A stretch of DNA of 64,000 nt from Zymoseptoria tritici IPO323 (lineage: Eukaryota; Ascomycota; Dothideomycetes; Mycosphaerellales; Mycosphaerellaceae), in NCBI RefSeq assembly GCF_000219625.1, contig NC_018205.1:124001-188000 (forward strand), in the 5' to 3' direction. Positions 53,891 through 64,000 of this stretch are shown here, one piece after another (position 1 is the first letter of the stretch; each line of letters starts with the position of its first letter). The position numbers and the translations under genes were made by a program. The notes beneath the pieces were generated by a model. The model had not been told where the DNA came from, did not search any database, and worked only from the letters and a program-made list of their open reading frames with translations.

Positions 53891-55198
53891 TCAGTCCTCC
53901 CCAACTGCGCCACGGCATCCATGCGTGTCCGCCGTCTCAATCCCACGCCCAAGCTGACGTCTACGCCTCCCGGCCTCCCTCTCGCTCCGCAGCAGGTGGC
54001 CCCAAGCCACGACGCCGGGACATCGAGCGCCGTCGAGTCTCGCTCCCGCCCACCGCCACACCGCTTCCTTAACCTTCCAATACGGCGCTAGGAGTCCCTT
54101 GGGGCCGTCGCCGCCCTGTCCATCACGACGTACAGCCGGCACGCCGTCGTCCTCGTCGCCGACGTCCTCCCTCTCCTCCGCTCGGCTCCAGCCCTGCAGC
54201 GACTCGCGACACTCGCTCCTCCCCGCTTGCGACACCCCCTGCAGTTCGTGCACGAGTACGTCCAGCCGCGGGAGGACGGTCCGCGTGATCATCAAGAAGT
54301 ACTCCGCCTTGTTCCCCACCTCGTTCAACCTCTGGCGACCAAGGGCCGTGTGATGCGCCATGATTTGGTCGTAAGTGTTGAGGAAGCCGAGAGCGTCCGA
54401 CGCGGCGCGGGAGTGGGCGTGGGCGTGGGCTTGAAAGGCGGTGAGGGCGGCGAGGCGGGCGTGGGCGGCGATGGTGTTGGCGCGGAGGGACAAGAGACGG
54501 CGACGGTGGTCGGGGTGCCAGCGAGAGGGGAGCTCGGCGACTTGGCGGAGGTAGAAGACGATGGAGGAGGAGGAGGCGGTGGGAGGGGCGTCGGGTTGTG
54601 CGGACGGGTGCGAGAGTTCCTTGGACAGCGTCTGCCAGGGGAAGTCATTCCAGGCCGTGGCGACGTCGAGCACATGAGGGCGTAGAAAGGTGGTGATGTT
54701 TTTGATCGTGGCCTCGATCTCGTAGGCGGTCTGCAGCGGGGTGGGGGCTGGGAAGAAGTATAGCCAGGAGCAGAGTCGACGGAGGGCACTGGGGTCGCTG
54801 CGGATGCCCTCTCGGGACTCCCAGTCGGTCGAGAGGATGTGCTGTGTCGTTGGGGTGGTCTCCGCGATCGCTGTGTCGAGGCGAAGCAGTTTAAGAAGGT
54901 ACTGGTCCGTCCAGTCCACGAGATCTTGGGGTGCGGAAAAGCGTCGGTCGGGAGACAGGCGTGAGTACCACGTGTGCCAGCCTAGGTGGTCGGGACATGT
55001 CTTCTGCAGGTGCCAGATGCAGACGACATCGGAGGTGGGCCTCGAATTTTCCACGGTGACGATGTTGGCGATGCGGGTCCAGCTGCAGGGGCCATCGTCG
55101 GCAAGTAGGACAACGGAGAGGAGGATGACAGGACAGAGAATGTGGAGGGCGGGGAGCAGACTGAGGAACAGCAGGGCGCCGATGATGATGGAGTTCAT
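53891..55198 (-). CDS. Hypothetical protein with N-terminal membrane anchor
   Basis: Intact single frame of 435 residues from ATG at 55198. Residues 1-33 (MNSIIIGALLFLSLLPALHI..., then PVILLSVVLL) are strongly hydrophobic, a signal peptide or signal anchor, so the protein probably enters the secretory pathway. The body is rich in W, L and A and looks helical (LVDWTDQYLLKLLRLDTAI, IKNITTFLRPHVLDVATAW, RLAALTAFQAHAHAHSRAA). A proline-serine linker (QPDAPPTASSSS) lies at about 225. From about 350 the protein becomes charged and glycine-rich. Several W and C residues are in the first 130 positions (CSWTRIANIV, CIWHLQKTCPDHLGWHTWY). I recognise no family. Codon use is GC-rich and there are no RIP-type stops. 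The opposite strand is also open for 152 codons, a shadow of GC-rich codons. Confidence 0.6.
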   Translation of the reverse strand: MNSIIIGALLFLSLLPALHILCPVILLSVVLLADDGPCSWTRIANIVTVENSRPTSDVVCIWHLQKTCPDHLGWHTWYSRLSPDRRFSAPQDLVDWTDQYLLKLLRLDTAIAETTPTTQHILSTDWESREGIRSDPSALRRLCSWLYFFPAPTPLQTAYEIEATIKNITTFLRPHVLDVATAWNDFPWQTLSKELSHPSAQPDAPPTASSSSIVFYLRQVAELPSRWHPDHRRRLLSLRANTIAAHARLAALTAFQAHAHAHSRAASDALGFLNTYDQIMAHHTALGRQRLNEVGNKAEYFLMITRTVLPRLDVLVHELQGVSQAGRSECRESLQGWSRAEEREDVGDEDDGVPAVRRDGQGGDGPKGLLAPYWKVKEAVWRWAGARLDGARCPGVVAWGHLLRSEREAGRRRRQLGRGIETADTHGCRGAVGED

Positions 55199-56274
55199 CG
55201 CATGAGTTGATGATGAGCGGCAAGACGCCAGTTGAGGTCAGATCCGGTCTTTCTTCTTCTTCTTCTTCTTCGTCTTCTTCTTCTTCGTCTTCTTCTTCGT
55301 TCTTCTTCTTCGGTTCCTTTGTTCTTTGTTCCTTGTCATTTCACGCCCGCGTCCTCGTCATTTCGATTACATTCCAGCCGGTTTCAGGGCATCTCTGCAT
55401 CTCAAAGCGGACGGATCGGCGAACGGAACATCACAAAAATTTGAAGGGACGATTGAGATGGGAGTCTTTCTTGAACGAGGAGATTGTAGGAAGAAGCAGG
55501 ATCTGGGTTCTTTGCTGAGTTACAGCTTCCTTCCTCTCTCTCTCTCTCTCTCTCTCCCCCCCTCCCAAGCGATCAATCCAAGGTCGCCCGCCTCGGGATC
55601 CCAACTGGATGGATGAAACGATGGCGCCAAGTCGGGTATCAGCAGTCCGGCCCGTATCTCGACAACCATCAGACCCGAATTGTACAGACGACCAACTGGT
55701 GTGGATGGAGAGCATCGAGAATCGAGGATATTGGATATTCATGATAGCTGTGTGCAAGACAGAATGTAGAGATGGACAGTATGTTGTTTTGAGTTGGTGG
55801 ATTGGTTGGAACCAAAAAGAACTCCATCACCTGTGATTGTCATGTCCCAAATCCCACCTTGCCTTGCCTGCCCTCACACTGGGCCGCCGACTTTTGCCGC
55901 TTCGTCCTCCCTCCATAGCACGCCGAGTCTGCCGCGGTGGAGACTCCCTCCCTCGTTTGTGCCGGAGAAGTCCTTGCGGACTCGTGCCGTGTTGTGTTGT
56001 GTTGTCCTTGCCACCGCACGCACGCAGACTGCGCCGCTGTTGGCCCTGCATAGTATCCATCTACTTGCTCGTTTTGCCACGGAGTTGGGTGCTGAGGAGG
56101 TGGAAGCTCATCTTATTGTCGGGAGGAGTGAACTTCGGTGGGCATGGTGGTGGTGGTGGTAATAGAAGCGGAGGAAGGAGAATGGATTGGTAGATTCCAT
56201 TTCTAGTTCTAAGGTACCCAAGGAGTATGATGACAAAGCAGACTGCGGAGGACGGAGGGTCATGCCCTGTGCCT
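55199..56274. other. Upstream of the membrane-anchored gene, up to copia copy 2
   Basis: Contains (tctt)n and cttcttcgt-type runs at 55250-55310 and a (ct)n tract at 55531-55556. Overlapping frames to 122 codons show no domain. It ends at the target site gtatc (56275-56279). Confidence 0.45.
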
Positions 56275-57526
56275 GTATCTGTTGTGATTGGACTTAAGCT
56301 AAGTAGAAGAAGACCTCTAATTAGCAGGTATATATTGTTATGCAGAGAGAATCTTAAGTATGAGATTCTTACTTTAGCTATCTATATGTGGGAATGCCTT
56401 AGCACTAGTTACGTGCACTTTACTAATAGTTAGTCTAATAATCTATAACACTCCCCTATTAGCAGCTGCATTATTACAAGCTGTCTGTTACCTAAATATA
56501 GTAGGTATTTACCTACTACGTAGCTAATGCTCGGCTTTAGCTTGTTAAAAAGCATCTTCTTCTAGCTTTTTTATTCCTCTACTTTATAATCTATACCTCT
56601 TATCTATTTAGCTAATTTATTAGCTAATCTATTATCTATCCCTTATAGCTATTAATAATATAATCTATATTACTAGCTATAGCTTCTAGAAGAAGAGCAG
56701 CTTTCTTTGTTTATAGGAAAACCTTTTAGTAAGTTATCGATAAAGCAAGAGCTATTAGTAGTAGAGATCTCCTATAGATCTACAAAGATAGTTCTATAGC
56801 ATATTAGACTATATATTAACTTATTAGAGGAGAGATAAATAGACACTATAATAGAGTAAATGTTAGGGCTTAGGGTCCCTTCTCTTTTATAGCTTACTTT
56901 AATAACTTTATAGCTAAGCTTAATAAGGATCTCCTTACTATAGACCTTATTAATATAGTAATAGAGGAGCTGTATAACCTAAGGGAGTAGGCCTTCCTAG
57001 TAGAAAACTACCCTAGTCTAATAACTCCTAATCCTTAGGGATTTGTATTATACTATAACTAGACTCTTCTTAGCTAAATATTAAGCTCTAATAAGGTAGA
57101 GATAAAGTAGTAGTTAGTAGTATAGCATCCTATATATATTCTCCTTAAAATCCCTTCTTCCCTAATAGAAACTAATATTCTCCTAGGCTTTAAGTTAAGA
57201 TTCTAGGGGAATTAGCTTAGTCTTTTAATAGTAGTTTTAGGGGGGCAGGCTATAGGTTCTAGGATATACTCTAATACTTTTAGGTTTCTATAGAAAAGTT
57301 TTCCTTTAGCTAGGTGTTTTTCTTATAGTTTCTTAGATGCTTTTATAGAGGTATATAGTTACCTCCTTTCCTTTATATAAATAAGAATAAAATAAGTGTT
57401 CTAAGTATTATGCTTCTTAGTTTTGTAATAAATAAAATAGTGTAATTCTAGGGAGGGAATCCTTCTTAGGTAGGAATGCAGGTATTAAGGCATAAATTTA
57501 AGAGCAATTTCCCTCTTCTTATTAAG

Positions 57527-57597
57527 GGCTAGTTAGTCTAGTAGTATAATTTCTAACTACAAATTAGAAGGTTATAGGTTTAATTCCTGTATTAGCC
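57527..57597 (+). tRNA. RIP-altered tRNA-Cys-like sequence in copia copy 2
   Basis: The same 71-nt cloverleaf as at 38361-38431, here on the plus strand because the element is inverted. The sequence is unchanged between copies, including anticodon loop CTACAAA. Its position relative to pol and the 3' LTR is also the same, so it is part of the element and not a separate insertion in each copy. Confidence 0.55.
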
Positions 57598-60500
57598 TCT
57601 CTTATATGTCTATATTAGCTGCCTAACATAGACATATAAGTATCTTTTTGCTAGATTTATAGATCTATATATTAGAGGATAGTATTTAGGGATTTTGGTT
57701 TTGTTAGATAGTCTGCAAGCTACATGTCTGTCCTTACAAACTCTACCTTAATACTCCCCTTATTATATTACTCTCTATAGTAATAGTTCCTAAGAGAGAC
57801 ATATCTTAATCTTTTAGAGTTAGTATAGTTTTCTATAAGGCTAATAGCTAATTAATTGTCTACTTTAATAAGGATAGTAGAAATGCTTTTAGCCTAGGTA
57901 AAGGGCTAGAGCTTATTAATAAGATTCCTTACCTAATTTACTTCTCTTGTTGCCTTAGTAAGAGAGAGGTACTCTGCCTTAGTGCTAGATAGTACTACTT
58001 CTTTCTATAGTTAAGATCTCTAAATAACTAGGCCTCCTGCAATTTTAAAGAGCATTCCTAAGGTAGACCTAGATATACTAGGATTACTAGTAAAGTTAGA
58101 GTCTAAGAATGCTTTAATCTGAATTTACTCCTTAGTTTTCCTATATATAAGGCACTTGTTAATTATGCCTGTAATATATCTCTAGATATATTTAGCTACT
58201 TAAATATATAAAGGTCCTAGGTTCTAAAGGAACTTTGCATAGTAGTTAATAGCAAAACTAATATCTAGTCTAGTATAGTTTAACAGATGTTGCAGTTCCC
58301 TAATAATCTTGTTAAAGAGATTATAGTCCTCCTTTGTTCCCTTATCCTAGAGGGGTTTAAGGAGGGTATTAAGGGGGTACTTAACACTCTTTGCATTGCT
58401 AAGACTATATCCTTAAAGTTTGTCTCTAGAATAGTATTCCTAAGAGACAGATATAGAGCTATCTTTCCCTTCCTTTAGGTAAAGTCTAAGAAAGACATTA
58501 GTATTAACAACCTTAATTATGTACTTCTGCTCTAATCCCTTAATTAGCTTGTTAATCTTATAGTTTAACTATCTAAAGATCTAGAAGTTATCTATATAAA
58601 GGAGAATAAGGATGCCTTTTCCTTAAAAGAGGCAAGTATTACTAACAGTTCTTAACAGACTAAGCTTTTAGAGAGTGTCTATAGCATCGTAATGCTAGAG
58701 AGCAGCTGCCTACTTAAGCCTATATAGTCCTTTCTTAATATATATAATGTACTTATAGGCATCTTTCTTAAAGAAATAAGCTCCCTCTAGTAGCTTAATA
58801 AAGATCTGCTTATCTAGGTTTAGATTTAGGAATGCAGTCTTAATATTAACTTGTCTCCTCTTCTAGCTAAAGTTAACTAAGAGGGACAGAAGTATTCTCC
58901 TTATTACAGCTCTTAGGGTAGGAGCAAAGGTATTAATATAGTTAAGTCCCTTCCTTTATATAAATCCCCTAGCTATCTATCTAGCCTTATACTTCTCTAT
59001 AGTTCTATCTAGGAGTACCTTAATCTTAAAGACCTATTTCCTTATAAGAGGGACTCTCCCCTTAGGAAGGGTGCTAATAAGTTTCTATTTAAGGCATTCT
59101 GTAGACTTAAGTAACTTAGCTTCCTTAATAATAGCTTTCTCCTATTCCTTATAGTTAGATCTAGAGAGAGCTTCCTTAACTATCTTAGGATTAGATAGAT
59201 TAGGATTTGTTACTTTAAGTCCTATCTTCTAGATCTTGCTATAGTCTTTTCTTATAACTAATCTTCTACTTCTTAAGAGTCTAAATGTGCCTAAGCTTTT
59301 AGGACTTACTTTATTACTTAATTTCTTAAATCTCTTAGGGCTTCTCCCTACTTTCCTCTTTCCTATAATATAAATATCTAGGAAGGGAGTTATAGTATAA
59401 TCTTAGAGGTCTTCCCTTTTAGGGCAATTCTCTGCTAATACTTAATATTGTAGCTGTGTTAATAAGGCATTAGCCTGCTCCTAGAATCCCTTAGGACTTC
59501 CTTAGAATCCCTTAGGACTTCCTATTTCCTTAGAAACATGCTCCTCCTAAGCTAGCTAGGAGGCTTCTTTATACTTAGTAGCCTTTAGCTAATTAGGCTT
59601 AGACTACTTATATTAGTTATTCTAGGACTGTATATCTTAACCTAATATTTGCTCCCCCTAAGATGTTAAAAGGGAGGCTTAGTTTCTCTCTCTCTGTATA
59701 GTATTAAATATGTTCTCTACTTCTTAAAGATAAGAAGTAGTAAGAGGTTAGGTATCTTGCCCTTAGGCATCCTAGCCCTAATCTTAATCCTTAGTATAGA
59801 TAGTATAGACTTCCTATTCTATAGTAATAGGTTGTATTAGTTATAGGAAACTCTCCCCTTAGAAGTCTAGGGTAGTAGGTATTATACTATATACCTTATT
59901 CTTATTATATGTTATATAAGGAGAGGTTACAATCTTATGCTAAAACCTAGTAAGGGTAGATAGTTTAAACTTCTAAACTATATAGTTAGTTAAAGTGTTC
60001 TCCTAGAATCCTAGATTCTAGTATTTCTCTACTCTAGGATAGAACTTTTATAAATTAGGTCTCCCCTAATTATATAGATATACTCTGCATCTAAATCTCC
60101 TAACCTTTATTAGATTAATATATAGAGTTCTAGTATTAAGATCTTAATTAAATTCCTAAAGAGGAATCTTGTTAGTTAATAGGTATACTAGCCTGTCGGT
60201 AAGGAAGATTATATATATAACTACAAAACTCTAGAGAGGGAGAGGTAGGCTAGAGTTAATTATTATTGCTCTTGCCTTATTAAGGATAACCTTATTAGAT
60301 AATCCTGCAATTCTATTCTACTTAGGAGTATAGGGAGCTAAGAAATCCTATCTTAGTCCCTTATTTTCTGCAAATGTAATTAGATTATTATTGTTAAACT
60401 CTCCTCCTCTATCTAAGAACTAGATCTTAATTATCTTTTTATACTAGTTAAATGTCTTAGTAGTCTATTTCTTAATAATTTGTGCAGCTTGTAATTTAAG

Positions 60501-62464
60501 CTTATAGAAGATAGCCTATCTCCTTCTTAACTTTGTGTTAGTAATTATAAGGATGTACTTGCATCTAAAGATATCTAGTAGAAAGATTAGTCCTATAATA
60601 TTAATATAGACCTTATCTAATAAGGATTAAGGTATTAGTCTTAGAGTTCTTAATACTACTCTCTATAACCTTATAAGCTTATATAGCTTATAGTGCTTAA
60701 GTGTAGATATGTTAATCTGCTTAAGTCCTTAGACTTAAGCCTTTATTATACTAAGAATCTTGTTCCCTATATAGCCTAGTCTCTAATACTATCTTGTTAT
60801 ATTAGCCTTAGGTATAGCAAAGGCTAGATAGGACATGTTCCTGTTAGTTGTAAAAGCAACTTTAGTACTCCCCTTAGAGAGAGAGACAGTTATATTCTAA
60901 AGGATTAGAACATTATAAGTAGACTAAACCTTACCTATCTTCTTATTATTCCTTAGAATGCATAAAGATAGCCTATCTAGGTAGACCTTATACTTTAGCT
61001 AGAGAGTCTCTACTAAGATAAGGTTGTAATTAGAGTTAGGAGAGTATAACACATCTTGCAAGGTAATGTTTAACTTATTCCCCTTATACTTTATTATAAT
61101 CCTTATACTTCCTAAGTATGTAACTATGCTTTATCTAATAGCTTAAGAGAACCTAATTAGGGTTTCTAGGGGTTTAAGGTCTAAGAACTAGGACTTGTTA
61201 TTAAAGAAGTAGTATAATATACTAGAATCCTAGATAGTAGTATTACTCCTTTGTATTCTAGCGGTAGCAATTGCTACTCCTGCAAATAAGCTGTCTAAAT
61301 TAGAGCCTAAGCCTATATTAGAAGAGGAGATAGGCTTAATTACTATAGCACCCTTTCCTCCCTTCTTATTATATCTCTTGCTCTTATCTTAGGACTTCTT
61401 CTTGTCCTTATTAGATCCTCCTTTTCCTCTATATACCTAGGACTTTAGGGCCTTATTAGGGTACTTCTTAAAGTAATCTGTATTTATGTAGATATAATAG
61501 GTACACTTAGTATACTAATTATTATCTACTGCAATACCCCTAAATCCTCCTACTATCCTCTATATCTGTAGAGGAGATTCCTTAATTAATAAGGTAATTA
61601 GCTCTTTAAGAGTTATGTTCTTAATATAATAGGATTGTCTCTAGCTTCTTAAGTATTCTAGATAGTAGAGGCCCTAGATAAAGAACAGCCTAATCTGCTT
61701 ATTACTAAAGGTAAGCTTTAAGACTAGAATGTTCTTAGACCTAGAGTATTATTCTGTTGCAGAGATGTACTTGTAATGCTACTTCTAGAAGTCCTTATAG
61801 TACTTCTAAGTATTTGTTCCTTAGATCTTAATGTTACTAATTCTAAGAATCCTTAGGCTATTATAAATATTTATAATTATAATAGGCCTGTAGGTAGCTG
61901 CAATAGTATTATATAGTTCCTTAGCTATCTTCTCTATATCCCTAAAGTTAGGCCTTAGAGATTAGTTAATCCTTTTGCTAATAATCCTATATATAATTAG
62001 GTTATACTTATACTAGACTTAGAGAGGAGTTAGTCTTAGTCTACTAGTTAGAATAGGTTTTGTTACTAGAGTGTCCCCTCCTTCTTTTTAGGAAGGAGTT
62101 AGAGCCTAGGAGGATAAAGCAGTACTCTCCTTAGTTAGTAGAGAGGGATATCTAACTTTAATTCCTAGCTTTAGTTAGGCAGGGCACTAGGGAATGTTAT
62201 AAAAGACATAGCCTAACACCTCCTTATCTATAAGGGCTGCTTTAAGCATCCTTAACTAGTCTAAGAAGTTATTTCCCTTTCTTAGGACTTTATTCTCCTT
62301 CGTAGTCTTAAACTTATTAGCCTATATTGCGGCTATTGTTGTAACTAGCTCTTTCTCGGCTCGCTAGTTAACTGTCTAAATAGTATATAGTAAGGTTCTA
62401 GTAGCTGCGCTTAAAACAGACAATTCTTCCTTAAGTGTGTAGTAGTTACGCCGGGCTTATAACC

Positions 62465-62635
62465 TGTTATAATTAGACTTAAGCTAAGTAGAAGAAGACC
62501 TCTAATTAGCAGGTATATATTGTTATGCAGAGAGAATCTTAAGTGTAAGATTCTTACTTTAGCTATCTGTGTGTGGGAATGCCTTAGCACTAGTCACGTG
62601 CACTTCACTAATGGTTAGTCTGATGATCCACAACA
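62465..62635 (-). repeat. Copia copy 2, 5' LTR
   Basis: 171 bp. The outer end (…actaatggttagtctgatgatccacaaca on the plus strand, its last ~28 bases) keeps C/G positions that are T/A in the 3' LTR at 56280-56450, the same pattern as in copy 1. Confidence 0.9.
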
Positions 62636-63138
62636 GTATCGGCATCGACGACGTTGATGAGAGGTATGTCATGCCCGACAGCTTCTCGATCGCGAGCTTC
62701 GGATCCTCTCTAAGCTGCCACAAGGTCTCTTCTCGCATCCTCCATAGCGGTCTTCGTCTTTGTGTGCTCGTATGCCGTCAAGCTGAATTCTGCCCGATTC
62801 CCGCTCAAGGTAATCGACACAGTGTCTCGGATGTGCTGATCCATGCGGCGCAGAAACGACAGAATTTCATCGACTGCGGCGCTGTCGAGCTTTGTGCTGG
62901 TGTTGGGGAGGGAGCCTCCAGGTATGCGATTGTATCTTCCTGGCATGTCGTCAAAATCGCTTACAATGATTCCGACAGGCTTGAGCGCGGGCTTGGCGTG
63001 TTTGTCGCCAACATTGATGGCGGCCATGCCCGCGGTGACCTCTTCCACGTTCTAATACGGCCCATCGCTGCTGCTGTCTTCGGACTCCTCCTCAGACGAA
63101 CACATGTTGTAATCCGAGAAGTCGTTGTGGCTGGACAT
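62636..63138 (-). pseudogene. ORF with RIP-type stops, cut by copia copy 2
   Basis: From ATG at 63138 (MSSHNDFSDYNMCSSEEESE) one minus-strand frame reads about 140 codons with two internal TAG stops, at 63054-63052 and 62712-62710. Each sits where CAG is expected and would arise by one CpA-to-TpA change. Between them the protein looks genuine (KHAKPALKPVGIIVSDFDDM, VDEILSFLRRMDQHIRDTVS). Beyond the second stop another frame reads KLAIEKLSGM, so a frameshift is also possible. Copia copy 2 inserted at gtatc cuts the 3' side. No family is recognised. It is probably a dead gene or retroelement gag-like ORF. Confidence 0.5.
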
Positions 63139-63678
63139 TGTCGCTGGTTTGTAAAGAGTCACTTTCCTTTCGAAGATGGATAGCAAGTGGGAGTGGACTT
63201 GCTTCACCAACATATCAGGCCGTGGCAGGGCCTTGGTCGAGTGGTCGCAGGGTCGATGACGAGCACTCCATTCAATGGACTGGGCAGAAGAGACCCGGCT
63301 CTGCCCAGGATCCGGGCTCAGCATCGCCAATGAGGCGTACGGGCAGTGTGGACTGACGGACGAGTCGTTGGAGAAACTTCACGAGGCCATGGATCAGCTC
63401 GAAGAATTCCGCAGTGCAACTTCACTACAAGGCGAGCTACTCATCATGGTGGCTTTGGCCACGATTGCTCTGTACGAGAAGGGACTCAGAAGCGACATGC
63501 CTTGATGTACTTGATGTACCTACGATTCAACTTTGCTTCGACATAGAACACACCCGCGCGGTCGGAGACCGCCGTGGTGGCTGTAGCTTCATCGTCTGGG
63601 CTGTCGTTGTACTGGGTGAATAGGAAGTCGTGAGCGCAGGAGAAGACGAAGCGCGGTCAAAGCCCAAGACTTGACAGC
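63139..63678. other. Short stretch with unassigned ORFs
   Basis: A 76-codon plus frame (63275-63505, ending LLIMVALATIALYEKGLRSD) and overlapping frames are present without domains. It may be part of the locus upstream of the gag-like ORF. Confidence 0.35.
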
Positions 63679-63963
63679 ATGACGGAGTTCAAACTATCAT
63701 GGCGTGATAGAGCGGATCTCAAGACCGGAGACAGTGAGCTCAGCGACCTGCTCTGCCACGGTCGCGATTTCGCAAAATGGACAGCAAAGACCCATGCCAC
63801 GCTGAGAAGGCTGGGCCTTGCTAGCTTTGTGTCATCACCGGAGACTACCAGACGACACAGAACGGACCAAGCAACAGCGAAGGCCGCCATCCTTACTCGC
63901 GTTGATCCCTCCGTCGCGTCGAGCATCCGGAGCGACGCGGCGCGTGCCGCCAGATGGTCTTGA
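63679..63963 (+). CDS. Gag-like ORF, copia type (partial)
   Basis: Frame of 94 residues starting MTEFKLSWRDRADLKTGDSE. The middle (GRDFAKWTAKTHATLRRLGL at about 28-47, then P...TDQATAKAAILTRVDPSVASSIRSDAARAARW) fits the N-terminal gag pattern of copia-like elements: a F..W...L...L platform, a D..A...I...V.P.....I segment and ..A...W. It stops right after this unit, so it is a fragment or a domesticated gag domain. Codon use is normal and not RIP-affected. It is not close to the gag of the two RIP-mutated copia copies in this window. Confidence 0.4.
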   Translation: MTEFKLSWRDRADLKTGDSELSDLLCHGRDFAKWTAKTHATLRRLGLASFVSSPETTRRHRTDQATAKAAILTRVDPSVASSIRSDAARAARWS

Positions 63964-64000
63964 TGTGAATTCTGAGGTCGAGGTGAGGGTGGTGAGATCG

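Larger units (their letters stand above)
56275..62640 (-). mobile_element. Ty1/copia retrotransposon, copy 2 (full length, RIP-mutated, inverted)
   Basis: The element is 56280-62635 (6356 bp, exactly the length of copy 1), flanked by gtatc at 56275-56279 and 62636-62640. LTRs of 171 bp are at 56280-56450 (3' LTR in element sense) and 62465-62635 (5' LTR). The polypurine tract is the complement of ctcccctatt at 56451-56460, and the primer site is at 62449-62464. The body is nearly identical to copy 1 read backwards, with scattered C/T and G/A differences, and has the same integrase, RT and RNase H remains. No frame is usable; a 63-codon frame at 58287-58478 is a shadow. Confidence 0.92.

Noticed and set aside
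58287..58478. 63-codon ORF inside copia copy 2
   Set aside because: Antisense to the RIP-mutated pol; chance open frame.

Overview
The window reads as nuclear DNA of a filamentous ascomycete (Pezizomycotina, possibly a dothideomycete). Three things point there: short spliceosomal introns (48-130 bp, GT..AG, with CTGAC/CTAAC-type branch sites), fungal retroelement and MULE families, and heavy repeat-induced point mutation (RIP, CpA to TpA on both strands) confined to the transposons. The species is inferred, not shown. The window is mostly transposons, gene relics and lineage-specific hypothetical genes, as expected of a repeat-rich accessory or subtelomeric block. No complete gene of recognisable housekeeping function was found.

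Layout. 1-5974: ordinary-GC DNA with one intact gene (3225-4559, nucleotidyltransferase-fold protein) and an alpha-tubulin-like relic. 5975-16887: a three-level nest. A RIP-mutated MULE DNA transposon (TIRs plus a 12-bp target duplication) carries a Tad-type LINE (13-bp target duplication), which carries a 0.9-kb retroposon (16-bp target duplication) whose 3' end matches the LINE tail. 16888-33322: gene island with a Ypt1/Rab1 relic, a two-exon hypothetical gene, minisatellites, a four-exon gene with a Zn2Cys6-like C-terminus, a larger alpha-tubulin relic, and two members of an unfamiliar gene family (A1, A2). 33323-39678: full-length Ty1/copia element, plus strand. 39684-56274: second island with two hypothetical genes, a shugoshin C-terminal relic, family member A3, a decayed Ty3/gypsy element and a 435-residue membrane-anchored protein. 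56280-62635: second copia copy of identical length (6356 bp), opposite strand, inserted beside an ORF with two RIP-type stops. 62641-64000: that ORF and a gag-like ORF.

The most interesting items are: (i) family A, three paralogs each starting with an 8-11-codon exon, two of them sharing the donor GTTCGT; (ii) a tRNA-Cys-like sequence inside both copia copies; (iii) the nested insertion and its apparently hitch-hiking retroposon; (iv) different mutation signatures in copia versus MULE/LINE. No operons, CRISPR arrays, rRNA genes or intact tRNA genes were seen. All calls come from reading the sequence; no database search was run.
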